Source of the DNA: CAILLO01 sp964579735
GTDB lineage: Bacteria; Bacillota; Clostridia; Saccharofermentanales; UBA5734
Direction: 5' to 3'
DNA length: 27,806 nt
NCBI GenBank assembly: GCA_964579735.1
Contig: CAZOHH010000032.1
Location: 1 to 27,806, forward strand
The notes under the pieces were generated by a model that worked only from the letters and a program-made list of their open reading frames with translations, was not told where the DNA came from and did not search any database. Below are positions 15,781-23,682 of the stretch, piece after piece; positions within the stretch are counted from its first letter, which is position 1, and every line of letters starts with the position of its first letter. The position numbers and the translations under genes were made by a program.

Positions 15781-16752
15781 ATGGATCAAGCATTGAAGGC
15801 CCGGATCGTCGACACCGCCGAACTCCTTCGTCGCGTCCGAGCGGACCAGCCCTGGCAGCACACCTATCTCCAGCATCTCGCCGCACTTTCCTACTCCATG
15901 GGCAGTCACTTCTACGATAGCGACAGACTGCGTTCCATGATGGACCGGATACGGAACTCCTTCGGATTCTTCTCCGCCTTCCGTTCATCGGCGTTCCAGC
16001 TCGCCATTCAGCTTCTGACAGGCGCCGAAGATCCCGACCACGCACTGGGTCGCCTGATCGCCATCGAACCCCTGCTCCGTGAGGCGGGCATCCGCTCCTA
16101 CTCCTTCGCCCCGTTGTTGGCTTCCGTGCTGGTTCGGACCGGAACGCGCGCCGACCTTCCGGCGCTGCTCGAAAGGACCCGGCGATGCTACGAGGAACTG
16201 CACCATGCCCATCCCTTCCTGACCGGTTCGGACGACTACCCGCTCGCGGCCATGCTCGCCGTGTCAGAAGGTGATCTTTCCGTTCGTCTGGCCGATGTCG
16301 AGACCCTCTATTCTCAACTCCACCAGCAGGGCTTTTCCCGGGGGAACGGCCTCCAGATGCTTGCATTGACCGTGTCGCTCGGTGGAAAAACGCCAGCGGA
16401 GAAGGTCACCCGAGTCGTCTCTCTTCGTGAGCGGCTGCAACAGGGCGGCATCCGCATCTGGCCCCAATACTATGGCTCGCTCGGACTTCTCGCGCTTCTA
16501 CCGGATTCGAACGACACCCTGGCCGAGGAAGCTCTCGAAGTCGTTGCAGACCTCCGGGCTCGGAAATACTACCGCTCTTTGGACAAGGGGCTGCTTCTCC
16601 TTTTCGCCACGCTGCTTCTCTCCGAAGAAGCGGTGCACGGCGAGGGGTCTACGGTCGCCGGCGTATTGCTCGAGGTACTCATCGAAGCACAGATCGCCGC
16701 CATGGTCGCGGCTTCCATCGCTGCCTCGTCTGCAGCCTCTGCCGCCACATAG
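15781..16752 (+). CDS. DUF4003-like cytosolic protein
   Basis: A 323-residue all-helical protein without signal or membrane segments. It resembles DUF4003 proteins of Bacillota: a helical N-terminal half with FSAFRSSAFQLAIQLL, then HPFLTGSDDYPLAAMLAVSEGD near residues 141-162, QGFSRGNGLQMLAL near 184-197 and a late PQYYGSLGLLALLPD near 229-243. Function of the family is unknown. The last 20 residues are almost only Ala and Ser. The ATG has AAGGGGG 7 bases upstream and lies 12 bases after the lipoprotein-like gene, so it is the third gene of one unit. It converges on the cyclase gene with a 22-base gap. Confidence 0.75.
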   Translation: MDQALKARIVDTAELLRRVRADQPWQHTYLQHLAALSYSMGSHFYDSDRLRSMMDRIRNSFGFFSAFRSSAFQLAIQLLTGAEDPDHALGRLIAIEPLLREAGIRSYSFAPLLASVLVRTGTRADLPALLERTRRCYEELHHAHPFLTGSDDYPLAAMLAVSEGDLSVRLADVETLYSQLHQQGFSRGNGLQMLALTVSLGGKTPAEKVTRVVSLRERLQQGGIRIWPQYYGSLGLLALLPDSNDTLAEEALEVVADLRARKYYRSLDKGLLLLFATLLLSEEAVHGEGSTVAGVLLEVLIEAQIAAMVAASIAASSAASAAT

Positions 16753-16774
16753 GCTTCGGTCGGGGAATCCGGCT

Positions 16775-17419
16775 TCAGTTCCAAAGGCCAGGTTCGTCGA
16801 CCACGAAGGCGCGCGCCGGGCTTCCATCGCCCCCCGCTATCTTCAAGGGGGCCGCACTGAAGAAGACGCGACGATTCACGATGGACGCCAGCTTGACCAG
16901 CCCCTCCACGATCACGCAGCCGCCCCCGAGCAGGAGGTGGTGCATCTCGCGCGACGGGCCGACGGATTTCACGGTGGGGAGGTCCAGCGCCAACGCCTTG
17001 ATGCCGCGAGATAAAAGCTGCGCGGGAACTTCGGCTGCGAATCGTGGACAGTCCGTGAAATAGCGCATGGTGCCGACCTCCCTCTCCCACCCGGTGCGAA
17101 GGATCAGGATGTCGCCCGTACGGATCTCGGCGAGGGATTCAGGCGGGATACGAAGGGGTTCACCCGGAATGCAGGGGACATCGACGAGGAAGGCGGGACC
17201 ACAGAAACGATCCAATGAAACGGCATCCACGGACTCGCCTTCCGCGACGAAGTGGCGGGGGGCGTCGACGTGCGTTCCCACGTGGGAGCCGAAAGACAGG
17301 CGGCGGGTGTTGACGCCATCCACCGCGAAGGTCAGGCTGGGTGCGGATTCGTAGGGCGGATCCCCGGGATAGACCGGCATCCCTTCGAACAGCGTCTGGG
17401 AAAGGTCTCGGATGATCAT
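16775..17419 (-). CDS. Cyclase-family metal hydrolase (kynurenine-formamidase-like)
   Basis: A 214-residue member of the cyclase/KynB family. The diagnostic metal site is SHVGTHVDAPRHF (about residues 44-56), after DLSQTLFEGMPVYPGDP at the N-terminus. Later blocks GDILILRTGWE, IKALALDLPTVKSVG and GGCVIVEGLVKLASI fit the family. KynB members hydrolyse N-formylkynurenine, but others act on cyclic imides, isatin or polyketides, so the substrate is not fixed. The ATG at 17419 has GGGAGGAGG 6 bases upstream; the ATG at 17461 lies over the promoter. It is divergent from the aminotransferase gene. Confidence 0.88.
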   Translation of the reverse strand: MIIRDLSQTLFEGMPVYPGDPPYESAPSLTFAVDGVNTRRLSFGSHVGTHVDAPRHFVAEGESVDAVSLDRFCGPAFLVDVPCIPGEPLRIPPESLAEIRTGDILILRTGWEREVGTMRYFTDCPRFAAEVPAQLLSRGIKALALDLPTVKSVGPSREMHHLLLGGGCVIVEGLVKLASIVNRRVFFSAAPLKIAGGDGSPARAFVVDEPGLWN

Positions 17420-17451
17420 GGGCTGCCTCCTCCCTTTCGGGTCGTGTTTCG

Positions 17452-17457
17452 AGTATA
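17452..17457 (-). promoter_or_regulatory. Candidate -10 element of the cyclase gene
   Basis: TATACT (17457-17452) lies 33 bases before the cyclase ATG in the 106-base divergent gap. No good -35 is visible at the proper spacing. Confidence 0.3.
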
Positions 17458-17525
17458 CCACGCCTCAACTGGGCTACGCAGGGGCGAGGGGGTATGGTAT
17501 CCTCTAGAAAACGGAGGGCTGGAAC

Positions 17526-18719
17526 ATGATTTCGAGGAAATTGACCGACAACCTGAAGAACTCCTCCCTGATCCGCAAGATGTTCGAGGAAGGGGAGCGC
17601 TTGAAGGGTCTCCATGGTCCCGAGAACGTCTTCGATTTCAGCCTCGGGAACCCGGACCTCGAACCGCCCGCGGCGGTGCTCGACGCTTTGAAGGAAGCCG
17701 TCAACGGAAATGCGCCTGGACTCCACCGCTATATGAACAATGCGGGCTACGGGTTCGCTCGCGCCGCGGTAGCCGGGAAGCTCTCCCGTCTCTCCGGCGT
17801 CATGGTCCCCGAAACGAACGTCGTCATGACCGTAGGCGCGGCCGGCGCACTGAACGTCGCGTTCAAGACGCTTCTGGATGCCGGGGATGAAGTCGTGATC
17901 CTGGCGCCCTATTTCGTCGACTACCTGAACTATGTCGACAATTTCGGTGGCCGTTCAGTGGTCGTTTCCTGCAACCGGGACACATTCCAACCCGATGTGC
18001 CCGCCATCGCCGCCGCGCTGACCTCCCGCACGAAAGCGATCCTGCTCAATTCCCCGAACAATCCGACCGGAGCCGTCTACACCGAGTCCGTCCTTCGCGA
18101 GCTCTCGGAAGTCCTTCTGGACGCTGGGAAGCGCTTCGGGACGACGATCCACGTCGTGTCCGACGAGCCCTATTCGGAAATCGTCTTCGACGGCGCCGTC
18201 GTCCCCACGACCTTCTCGATCTTCCCGAACAGCATCGTCTGCAGTTCCTGGAGCAAGTCGCTGGCCCTTCCCGGCGAGCGCATCGGCTTCATCGCGGTCC
18301 ACCCGCAGAACGACGACGTCGAACTGCTGCTGAAGGGGATCGTCTACTGCACGCGCGTGCTTGGCTTCATCAACGCGCCGGCGCTCTTCCAGACCGTCGT
18401 CGCCAAAGCCATCGACGCACGCGTCGACATCCGAAGCTATTCGGACCGTCTGGACATGCTGTATCGCGTGATCACGGAAAGCGGGTTCACCTGTCGGAAG
18501 CCCCAGGGAGCGCTTTATCTTTTCGCAAGATCCCCTGTAGCGGACGATCTCGACTTCGCGGACCATGCCAAGGCACATCGGATCCTCGTCGTCCCCGGCA
18601 TCGGCTTCGGGGCGCCCGGGTTCTTCCGTTTGACCTTCTGCGTCGACATGAAGACGATCATAGGGTCGAGAGCCGCATGGGAAGCCCTTGCCGCGGAGTA
18701 TGGGCTGAAGAAGAACTGA
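17526..18719 (+). CDS. PLP-dependent class I/II aminotransferase
   Basis: A 397-residue fold-type I aminotransferase. Visible marks: FSLGNPDLEPP (about 39-49), the cofactor-binding VGAAGALN, SPNNPTGAVY near 178-187, DEPYSEI, and SWSKSLALPGERIGF with the Schiff-base Lys at residue 244. An Arg for the substrate carboxylate sits in FFRLTFC near the C-terminus. The ATG has GGAGGG 7 bases upstream. Specificity cannot be read; aspartate, aromatic or branched-chain donors are all possible. An aminotransferase would generate 2-oxoacids of the kind IorAB uses, but the two operons are separate and the link is inference. It converges on thiN with a gap of 12 bases and no visible terminator. Confidence 0.93.
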   Translation: MISRKLTDNLKNSSLIRKMFEEGERLKGLHGPENVFDFSLGNPDLEPPAAVLDALKEAVNGNAPGLHRYMNNAGYGFARAAVAGKLSRLSGVMVPETNVVMTVGAAGALNVAFKTLLDAGDEVVILAPYFVDYLNYVDNFGGRSVVVSCNRDTFQPDVPAIAAALTSRTKAILLNSPNNPTGAVYTESVLRELSEVLLDAGKRFGTTIHVVSDEPYSEIVFDGAVVPTTFSIFPNSIVCSSWSKSLALPGERIGFIAVHPQNDDVELLLKGIVYCTRVLGFINAPALFQTVVAKAIDARVDIRSYSDRLDMLYRVITESGFTCRKPQGALYLFARSPVADDLDFADHAKAHRILVVPGIGFGAPGFFRLTFCVDMKTIIGSRAAWEALAAEYGLKKN

Positions 18720-18731
18720 CGGAAGCGAGAA

Positions 18732-19415
18732 CTAGACCGCGGGCGTCGCGAGAACCATCAACCACCCCGAAGCGCACTCGACACGGACGTCCTGCAACCG
18801 TCCGGAAGGCTCGTTGCTGACCCCCAGCGTGCTCCCGCACAAAAGTCTCGACCCATCCAAGGGATATCGCAGCCCATGCGTCCGCACGCCCTCGACAACC
18901 GGTGAGAGGGGGACGAGGGACACCACGAGTTCCCTCCCCGCTTCATCGAGGAATCCTGTGAGCTGCCTGCCGGTGACCACGGAGCAGGAGGTTCCGCCGC
19001 AGAGCGGCACCATGAGGGTGCATCCGTCGAAGAGGAAGACACGGGTCCCATCCGCCGCGAAGCGAGCCGAGAGCATCTGGTTCGCAAGTCCATGGTCGGG
19101 CCGGCTGCCCAACGCTCCGACTACGACGATTTCATCGGCGCCATCCGCGATGGCGCGGGACAAAGCGATTTCGGAGTCGGTCCAGTCCTTGTCCGTGGGG
19201 TGGCGCTCCACGGGAATGCCGGTTTGCTGGAGGCGGTCCAGGAGTTCCGGTTCGATGGAGTCGAAGTCGCCGACCAGACGGTCGGCGTTCAGTCCCAGTG
19301 TTTCGAGATGACGTGCTCCTCCATCGGCGGCCACCACGTGGGCACAGGTCCTGGCGACTCGCTGGACGGCTTCAGGGTTGCAGACATCGCCACCGAGCAG
19401 GACGAGCGTTCTCAT
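18732..19415 (-). CDS. thiN: Thiamine diphosphokinase
   Basis: Phosphorylates thiamine to thiamine diphosphate. The 227-residue protein carries VAADGGARHLETLGL, GDFDSI, the catalytic KDWTDSEIAL block and GALGSRPDHGLAN, all typical of ThiN. The ATG at 19415 starts 7 bases after the rpe stop, with GGTGA 8 bases upstream; an open extension to 19544 lies within rpe and is excluded. Last gene of the def-to-thiN operon, where it stands in many Bacillota after rpe. The cofactor is needed by IorA and by transketolase. Confidence 0.93.
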   Translation of the reverse strand: MRTLVLLGGDVCNPEAVQRVARTCAHVVAADGGARHLETLGLNADRLVGDFDSIEPELLDRLQQTGIPVERHPTDKDWTDSEIALSRAIADGADEIVVVGALGSRPDHGLANQMLSARFAADGTRVFLFDGCTLMVPLCGGTSCSVVTGRQLTGFLDEAGRELVVSLVPLSPVVEGVRTHGLRYPLDGSRLLCGSTLGVSNEPSGRLQDVRVECASGWLMVLATPAV

Positions 19416-19422
19416 CGACTCG

Positions 19423-20121
19423 TCACCGGACGTTCTCGGCCGCAACGCGCAGCATGCGGATGGCGCCCACAGGATCCTTCGTTCCATAGATCGAATTGCC
19501 GACGACCAGCACATCCGCCCCAGCCGATACGACCTCGCGTACATTCGCTGTGGAGAGCCCTCCGTCGACCTGGATCAGTGCGGAGATTCCCCGTGCGTCC
19601 ATCATGGCACGCAATGCGCGGATCTTGGTCGTGACGCTCTCTATATACTTCTGTCCTCCGAAACCGGGATTCACGCTCATCAGGAGGACCATGTCGACTT
19701 CAGGAAGGATCTCCTCGATGGTGGACAGAGGGGTCGCCGGGTTCAGGGCTACCCCGGCGCGGGCGCCAGATGCATGGATCGTCTGGATGACGCGGTGAAG
19801 ATGCTGGCAGGCCTCGCCATGGACCGTGAGCATGTCGGCGCCGGCCTGGACGAAGGCTTCGACGTATCGCCCCGGATCCACGATCATCAGATGCACATCG
19901 AGGGGTAGGTCCGTCCGTCTCCGGAGCGCATGGACCACAGGCATGCCGATGGTGATGTTGGGGACGAACATTCCGTCCATTACATCCACGTGGATCCAAT
20001 CCGCATCATCGCGGACGAGGTCCAGTGCGTCGCCGAGTTCCGCGAAGTCCGCCGAAAGGATCGAAGGGCATATCAGCACCTGGCCGGGTGAGAGTTCGGA
20101 GCGGGAATGGATGGTGGGCAT
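19423..20121 (-). CDS. rpe: Ribulose-phosphate 3-epimerase
   Basis: TIM-barrel epimerase of the pentose phosphate pathway, converting ribulose 5-phosphate and xylulose 5-phosphate. The 232-residue protein has CPSILSADFAELGD, WIHVDVMDGMFVPNITIG, LDVHLMI, LLMSVNPGFGGQKYI and IQVDGGLST, covering the metal-binding and catalytic residues. I use the ATG at 20121: the in-frame GTG at 20130 overlaps the ribosome-binding site AGGAGGTGA, which is properly placed for 20121. About ten extra N-terminal residues before CPSIL are unusual but modest. The rsgA stop lies 5 bases upstream. Confidence 0.95.
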   Translation of the reverse strand: MPTIHSRSELSPGQVLICPSILSADFAELGDALDLVRDDADWIHVDVMDGMFVPNITIGMPVVHALRRRTDLPLDVHLMIVDPGRYVEAFVQAGADMLTVHGEACQHLHRVIQTIHASGARAGVALNPATPLSTIEEILPEVDMVLLMSVNPGFGGQKYIESVTTKIRALRAMMDARGISALIQVDGGLSTANVREVVSAGADVLVVGNSIYGTKDPVGAIRMLRVAAENVR

Positions 20122-20126
20122 CTGGG

Positions 20127-21083
20127 TCACCTCCTGGAGCGGTTGCCACCGACGGGAGCCGGGCGATCATAGTGGTGGATGAGATCCACCTGTTTCCGAA
20201 AGGTCCTGTAGCGCTCCAGCCGAAGGGGGTCCACTTGGCCGGACAAGACCCGGGAATCCACCGTGCAGCCTTTCTCGCCGACATGGCGGCATCCAGTGAA
20301 CTTGCATTCCCCTTCCATGCCGGAGAGTTCAGGGTATCCCGCGAGCAGACCCTGCGCATCGATTCCAGCATCGATGAACTCCAGCTGGCTGAATCCAGGC
20401 GTGTCTGCGAGAAATCCTCCACCCGGAAGCGGGAACAACTCGGCGTGACGCGTGGTATGGCGCCCACGGCCGATTCGAAGGCTGACCGCGCCCGTCGCCA
20501 TGAGGACGGAGCCCATGAGATGGTTCAGGAGTGTCGACTTCCCGACACCGGACTGCCCTGCAAAGGCAACGGTCCTGCCCTGGATGCGCTCCAGAAGATC
20601 CTGCGGAGGTTCTCCGAAAGGAAGCGCGAAGGTCCAGGTCGGAAAACCGGCATTCCGATACACTCCGGCAAGGTCGTCGGCCCTTTGCTCCTTCAGGTCC
20701 CGCTTGCCGATGCAGAGGACGGAATCGATTCCCGTAGCGGCTGCTATGACGAGAAGCTTGTCGACCAGGGTCAGGTCCGGCTCGGGGGAAGCCGCCGAGG
20801 CGACGACCACCAGGAGGTCCAGGTTGGCCATGGCCGGACGGACGAGCACGTTGCGTCGAGGCTCGATGGCGTCGATGCGATAGGGGACGTCCGGGTCTCC
20901 GGAGGGACCGAGGAGCACCCGGTCGCCCGGAAGGGGAGAAAGACCCTCCCTGCGGAAGATTCCTCTCGGTTTGGCAAAGCAGGTACCGGTCGGCGGACAG
21001 GAGACGAGATACTTGCCGCCGACTCCACGGAGGACGACACCCGATAACGTCGGAGCGAGTTCCTCGTCGGTGGCGCTCCTCAT
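20127..21083 (-). CDS. rsgA: Small ribosomal subunit biogenesis GTPase RsgA
   Basis: Circularly permuted GTPase that checks late 30S maturation. The 318-residue protein has an N-terminal OB domain (about 1-75), then G4 (IGKRDL), G1 (GQSGVGKST), G2 with TTRHAELFPL, G3 (DTPGF) and a C-terminal zinc finger CKFTGCRHVGEKGC. The G4 motif has Gly where Asn or Thr is usual. The ATG at 21083 overlaps the prkC stop by 4 bases (ATGA). Its place between prkC and rpe is the standard Bacillota order. Confidence 0.95.
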   Translation of the reverse strand: MRSATDEELAPTLSGVVLRGVGGKYLVSCPPTGTCFAKPRGIFRREGLSPLPGDRVLLGPSGDPDVPYRIDAIEPRRNVLVRPAMANLDLLVVVASAASPEPDLTLVDKLLVIAAATGIDSVLCIGKRDLKEQRADDLAGVYRNAGFPTWTFALPFGEPPQDLLERIQGRTVAFAGQSGVGKSTLLNHLMGSVLMATGAVSLRIGRGRHTTRHAELFPLPGGGFLADTPGFSQLEFIDAGIDAQGLLAGYPELSGMEGECKFTGCRHVGEKGCTVDSRVLSGQVDPLRLERYRTFRKQVDLIHHYDRPAPVGGNRSRR

Positions 21084-22924
21084 GGAGCGGGGACATCCGT
21101 CGGAGTCGGCGTGGGTTCCGGTGTCGGAGTCTCGATCGGAGCCGGCGTGTCCGTGGGGCCGGGAGTCGGCGTCGGCGTCTCGGCCACCGTCGGAGTCAAG
21201 GAGACCTGATAGTCCGCATAACTGCCGAAGTAGATGTCGACTCCGGTATTGGCGCTCACCTGGGTTCCGACGGTCGGGTTCACGTAGATGACATACTGTT
21301 GGTCCGCGGAAAGGCCTGCGGTCAGGAGGAAGTCGCCGGAAAGGACGAGATTGAGCTTGGTCAGTTCGTCCAGGGCGTCGATGCGCTTCATGCCGACGAT
21401 TGCAGGAATCTTCACCTTGGTCAGACCGTCACTGACGTACAACGTGACTTCGCCTCCCTTGGCGACATCGTTGCCTGGACCGGGCTCCGTCGTGATGACG
21501 GAGTCCTTGCCGAGGTCAGCGCTCATCTTGCGCTTGATGACGACTATCAAGCCGTACTTCTGCGTGAGCTCGAGTTCGACGAGACGGAAATTCTGTCCCG
21601 TATAATCGGCGATCTTGAGGGTGTCCTTGCCACTGCTGACGGTCAGGGACAGGGTCGAAGCTCCGTCCGGTTTCAATCGCATTCCGGCCTGGATGCTCTG
21701 GGCGATGATGACGTTGATGGCGATCGTGTCCGACTGCACGTATTTCACATCGTACGCGATCCTGCCGTTGTCGAGCAGCACCTTGACATCGTCGATGCCC
21801 TTTCCGACATAGTCCTCCACGAGGAAATCTGCCGTGGAGGTCGGGTTGAGGATGCTCTGCACCCAAAGGTATCCCTGATACCCGCCGTAGCCGACTCCTC
21901 CCAGCAGAATCAGGAAGGCGAGCACGACGAGAGCCGCGTCCCTTCTTCTTGCCCGACGCCGAGCCGTCATGCTGGCCTCGATGTCGCGGAGGCGGTCGAA
22001 GTTGGATTCATGGCGCATCGGTTGCATCAACGTCGTGCTGCCGTCCAGGTCCGTTCCTCCCTCGACGACGCCGAAGACGCCATCCGGGTCGACCATGAGG
22101 CCGTCGAGTTCGTCGACAAGAGCCCGGACATCGGAATAGCGGTTCTCCGGGTTCTTCTGGATGCACTTGAGCACGATCGACTCGAGCCCGTTCGGAATCC
22201 CCCCGTCCAACGAAGTCGGGGGTACGGGCGCGTCCTGGATGTGCATGATGGCGATCGCGACGGCAGAATCCCCGTCGAAGGGGACCTTGCCTGTCAGCAT
22301 CTCGTATAGAAGGATACCGAGAGAGTAGATATCGGACTTCTCGCCGACGATCGTGCCGCGCGCCTGTTCGGGCGAGAAGTAGTGGACCGAGCCAAGCGCG
22401 GCGCCGCCCGTCATCGTGATCGTATTCGCGGAAGCGGCCCTGGCGATGCCGAAGTCCGCCACCTTGGCCGTCATCTGGGGCGTGAGGAGGATATTGTGGG
22501 GTTTGATGTCACGGTGCACGATGCCGTTCCGATGCGCATGGTCGAGAGCCAGACCGATCTGAATCGCGAGGGGGACTGCGGTCTCCCAGGGAATCCTGCC
22601 TCTCTGTTGGATCAGCTGCTTGAGCGTCACACCTTCGATGTACTCCATGACGATATAGCGCATTTCATCCTGCTGGCCGACATCGAAGACCTTGACGATG
22701 TTCTGGTGGGACAAGCTGGAAGCCGCCTGGGCTTCCGTGTCGAAGCGACGGACGAAGTCGGCGTCGGTGGTCAGTTCGGAACGAAGGATCTTGATGGCGA
22801 CCTTTCGGTTTTCCTGAAGGTCATCGGCGAGGTAGACGACCGCCATGCCGCCCTTGCCGATCTGGCGAAGAATCTGGTAGCGTCCACCAAGGGTCATTCC
22901 GATAGGATTTCCGGTCTCGTTCAT
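21080..22924 (-). CDS. prkC: PASTA-domain Ser/Thr protein kinase PrkC
   Basis: Membrane kinase sensing peptidoglycan fragments or lipid II. The 614-residue protein has an N-terminal kinase domain (IGKGGMAVVYLA, K45, HRDIKPHN with D139, DFG 157-159, and the activation loop before GSVHYFSPEQARG). A basic juxtamembrane stretch (about 322-328), one membrane helix (about 330-356) and three PASTA repeats (about 366-431, 432-500, 501-568) follow. The end is a Thr/Pro tail (about 575-614) that could cross the wall. I choose the ATG at 22924 with GGAGGAG 6 bases upstream; a GTG at 22951 overlaps the phosphatase stop but has no site. It follows its phosphatase stp directly. Confidence 0.95.
   Translation of the reverse strand: MNETGNPIGMTLGGRYQILRQIGKGGMAVVYLADDLQENRKVAIKILRSELTTDADFVRRFDTEAQAASSLSHQNIVKVFDVGQQDEMRYIVMEYIEGVTLKQLIQQRGRIPWETAVPLAIQIGLALDHAHRNGIVHRDIKPHNILLTPQMTAKVADFGIARAASANTITMTGGAALGSVHYFSPEQARGTIVGEKSDIYSLGILLYEMLTGKVPFDGDSAVAIAIMHIQDAPVPPTSLDGGIPNGLESIVLKCIQKNPENRYSDVRALVDELDGLMVDPDGVFGVVEGGTDLDGSTTLMQPMRHESNFDRLRDIEASMTARRRARRRDAALVVLAFLILLGGVGYGGYQGYLWVQSILNPTSTADFLVEDYVGKGIDDVKVLLDNGRIAYDVKYVQSDTIAINVIIAQSIQAGMRLKPDGASTLSLTVSSGKDTLKIADYTGQNFRLVELELTQKYGLIVVIKRKMSADLGKDSVITTEPGPGNDVAKGGEVTLYVSDGLTKVKIPAIVGMKRIDALDELTKLNLVLSGDFLLTAGLSADQQYVIYVNPTVGTQVSANTGVDIYFGSYADYQVSLTPTVAETPTPTPGPTDTPAPIETPTPEPTPTPTDVPAP
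21085..21200 (-). repeat. Thr/Pro low-complexity tail of PrkC
   Basis: About 40 codons at the prkC end repeat TPTP, TPxP and EPTP-like units; the DNA is a degenerate repeat of gtcggagtcggcgt-type hexamers on the plus strand. Such tails are extracellular spacers; length is likely to vary between strains. Confidence 0.7.
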
Positions 22925-22947
22925 TGAAGGCTCCTCCAGCTTCCGTT

Positions 22948-23682
22948 TCACAGGAAAGCGGTGATGACGGTGACGTTGTCTTCGCCCCCGCAGCGATTGG
23001 CGAGTTCCACCAACCTGCGTGCGGCGGCATCTGGCATGCGCTCCCTGCGGAGTACGGTGCGGATATCCTCTTCGTCGGCCGCCCCATGGAGACCGTCCGT
23101 GCAGAGTAGGATGCGGTCACCCTTCGAAAGGGCGACCGTGAAGCATTCCGCCGACATGAATTCGGGAATGCCGAGCGCGCGCGTGAGGATGTGGCGTTTA
23201 GGGTGGACGCGGGCGTCTTCAGGAGATATGTTGCCTGAGTCGACGAGCTCCTGCACCAGAGTATGGTCGACGGTGATCCGCATCAACGAGGCACCGCGAA
23301 GGAGGTAGGCCCGGGAATCGCCGACATTGGCGACGACGAGTGCGCCATTGAGCACCACGGCGATGGTGAGGGTCGTGCCCATCCCCTTGTTCTCCTCGGA
23401 CTCGAGGGAGCCAAGGTAGACCTTGACGTTCGCCTTCTCCACGATGTCGTGAAGGGCCGTCGCGATTTCTTCGGGATTCGTTCGGCCAGGAAGGTACTCC
23501 ATCAACCGACGGGAAACGTACTCGACGGCGATGCTGCTTGCGAGTTCGCCCATGCGCCGCCCACCCATGCCGTCGGCGATGATGAAGGCGCACGGAAGAA
23601 GGTCCGCATCCGCCACTACGGCGAAGCAGTCCTCGTTGTTCGTCCGGATGAGTCCCTTGTCCGTCGCCGAGCCGTATTTCAA
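22948..23682 (-). CDS. stp: PP2C-family Ser/Thr phosphatase (PrpC/Stp)
   Basis: Dephosphorylates the targets of PrkC. The PP2C metal-binding motifs are all present: TNNEDCF, IIADGMGG, GTTLTIAVV, VANVGDSRAYLLR, LLCTDGLHG and CGGEDNVTVI. I take the TTG at 23682 as start: it overlaps the rlmN stop as TTGA and yields KYGSATDKGLIRTNNED, the standard PP2C opening, with 244 residues. The open frame reaches an ATG at 23724 inside rlmN, which would add an unmatched 14-residue extension. The gene ends 23 bases before the prkC ATG. Confidence 0.92.
   Translation of the reverse strand: MKYGSATDKGLIRTNNEDCFAVVADADLLPCAFIIADGMGGRRMGELASSIAVEYVSRRLMEYLPGRTNPEEIATALHDIVEKANVKVYLGSLESEENKGMGTTLTIAVVLNGALVVANVGDSRAYLLRGASLMRITVDHTLVQELVDSGNISPEDARVHPKRHILTRALGIPEFMSAECFTVALSKGDRILLCTDGLHGAADEEDIRTVLRRERMPDAAARRLVELANRCGGEDNVTVITAFL

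Noticed and set aside
18717..18760. Search for a terminator between the convergent aminotransferase and thiN genes
   Set aside because: Only a 12-base gap and no stem with a T-run nearby; transcripts probably overlap.
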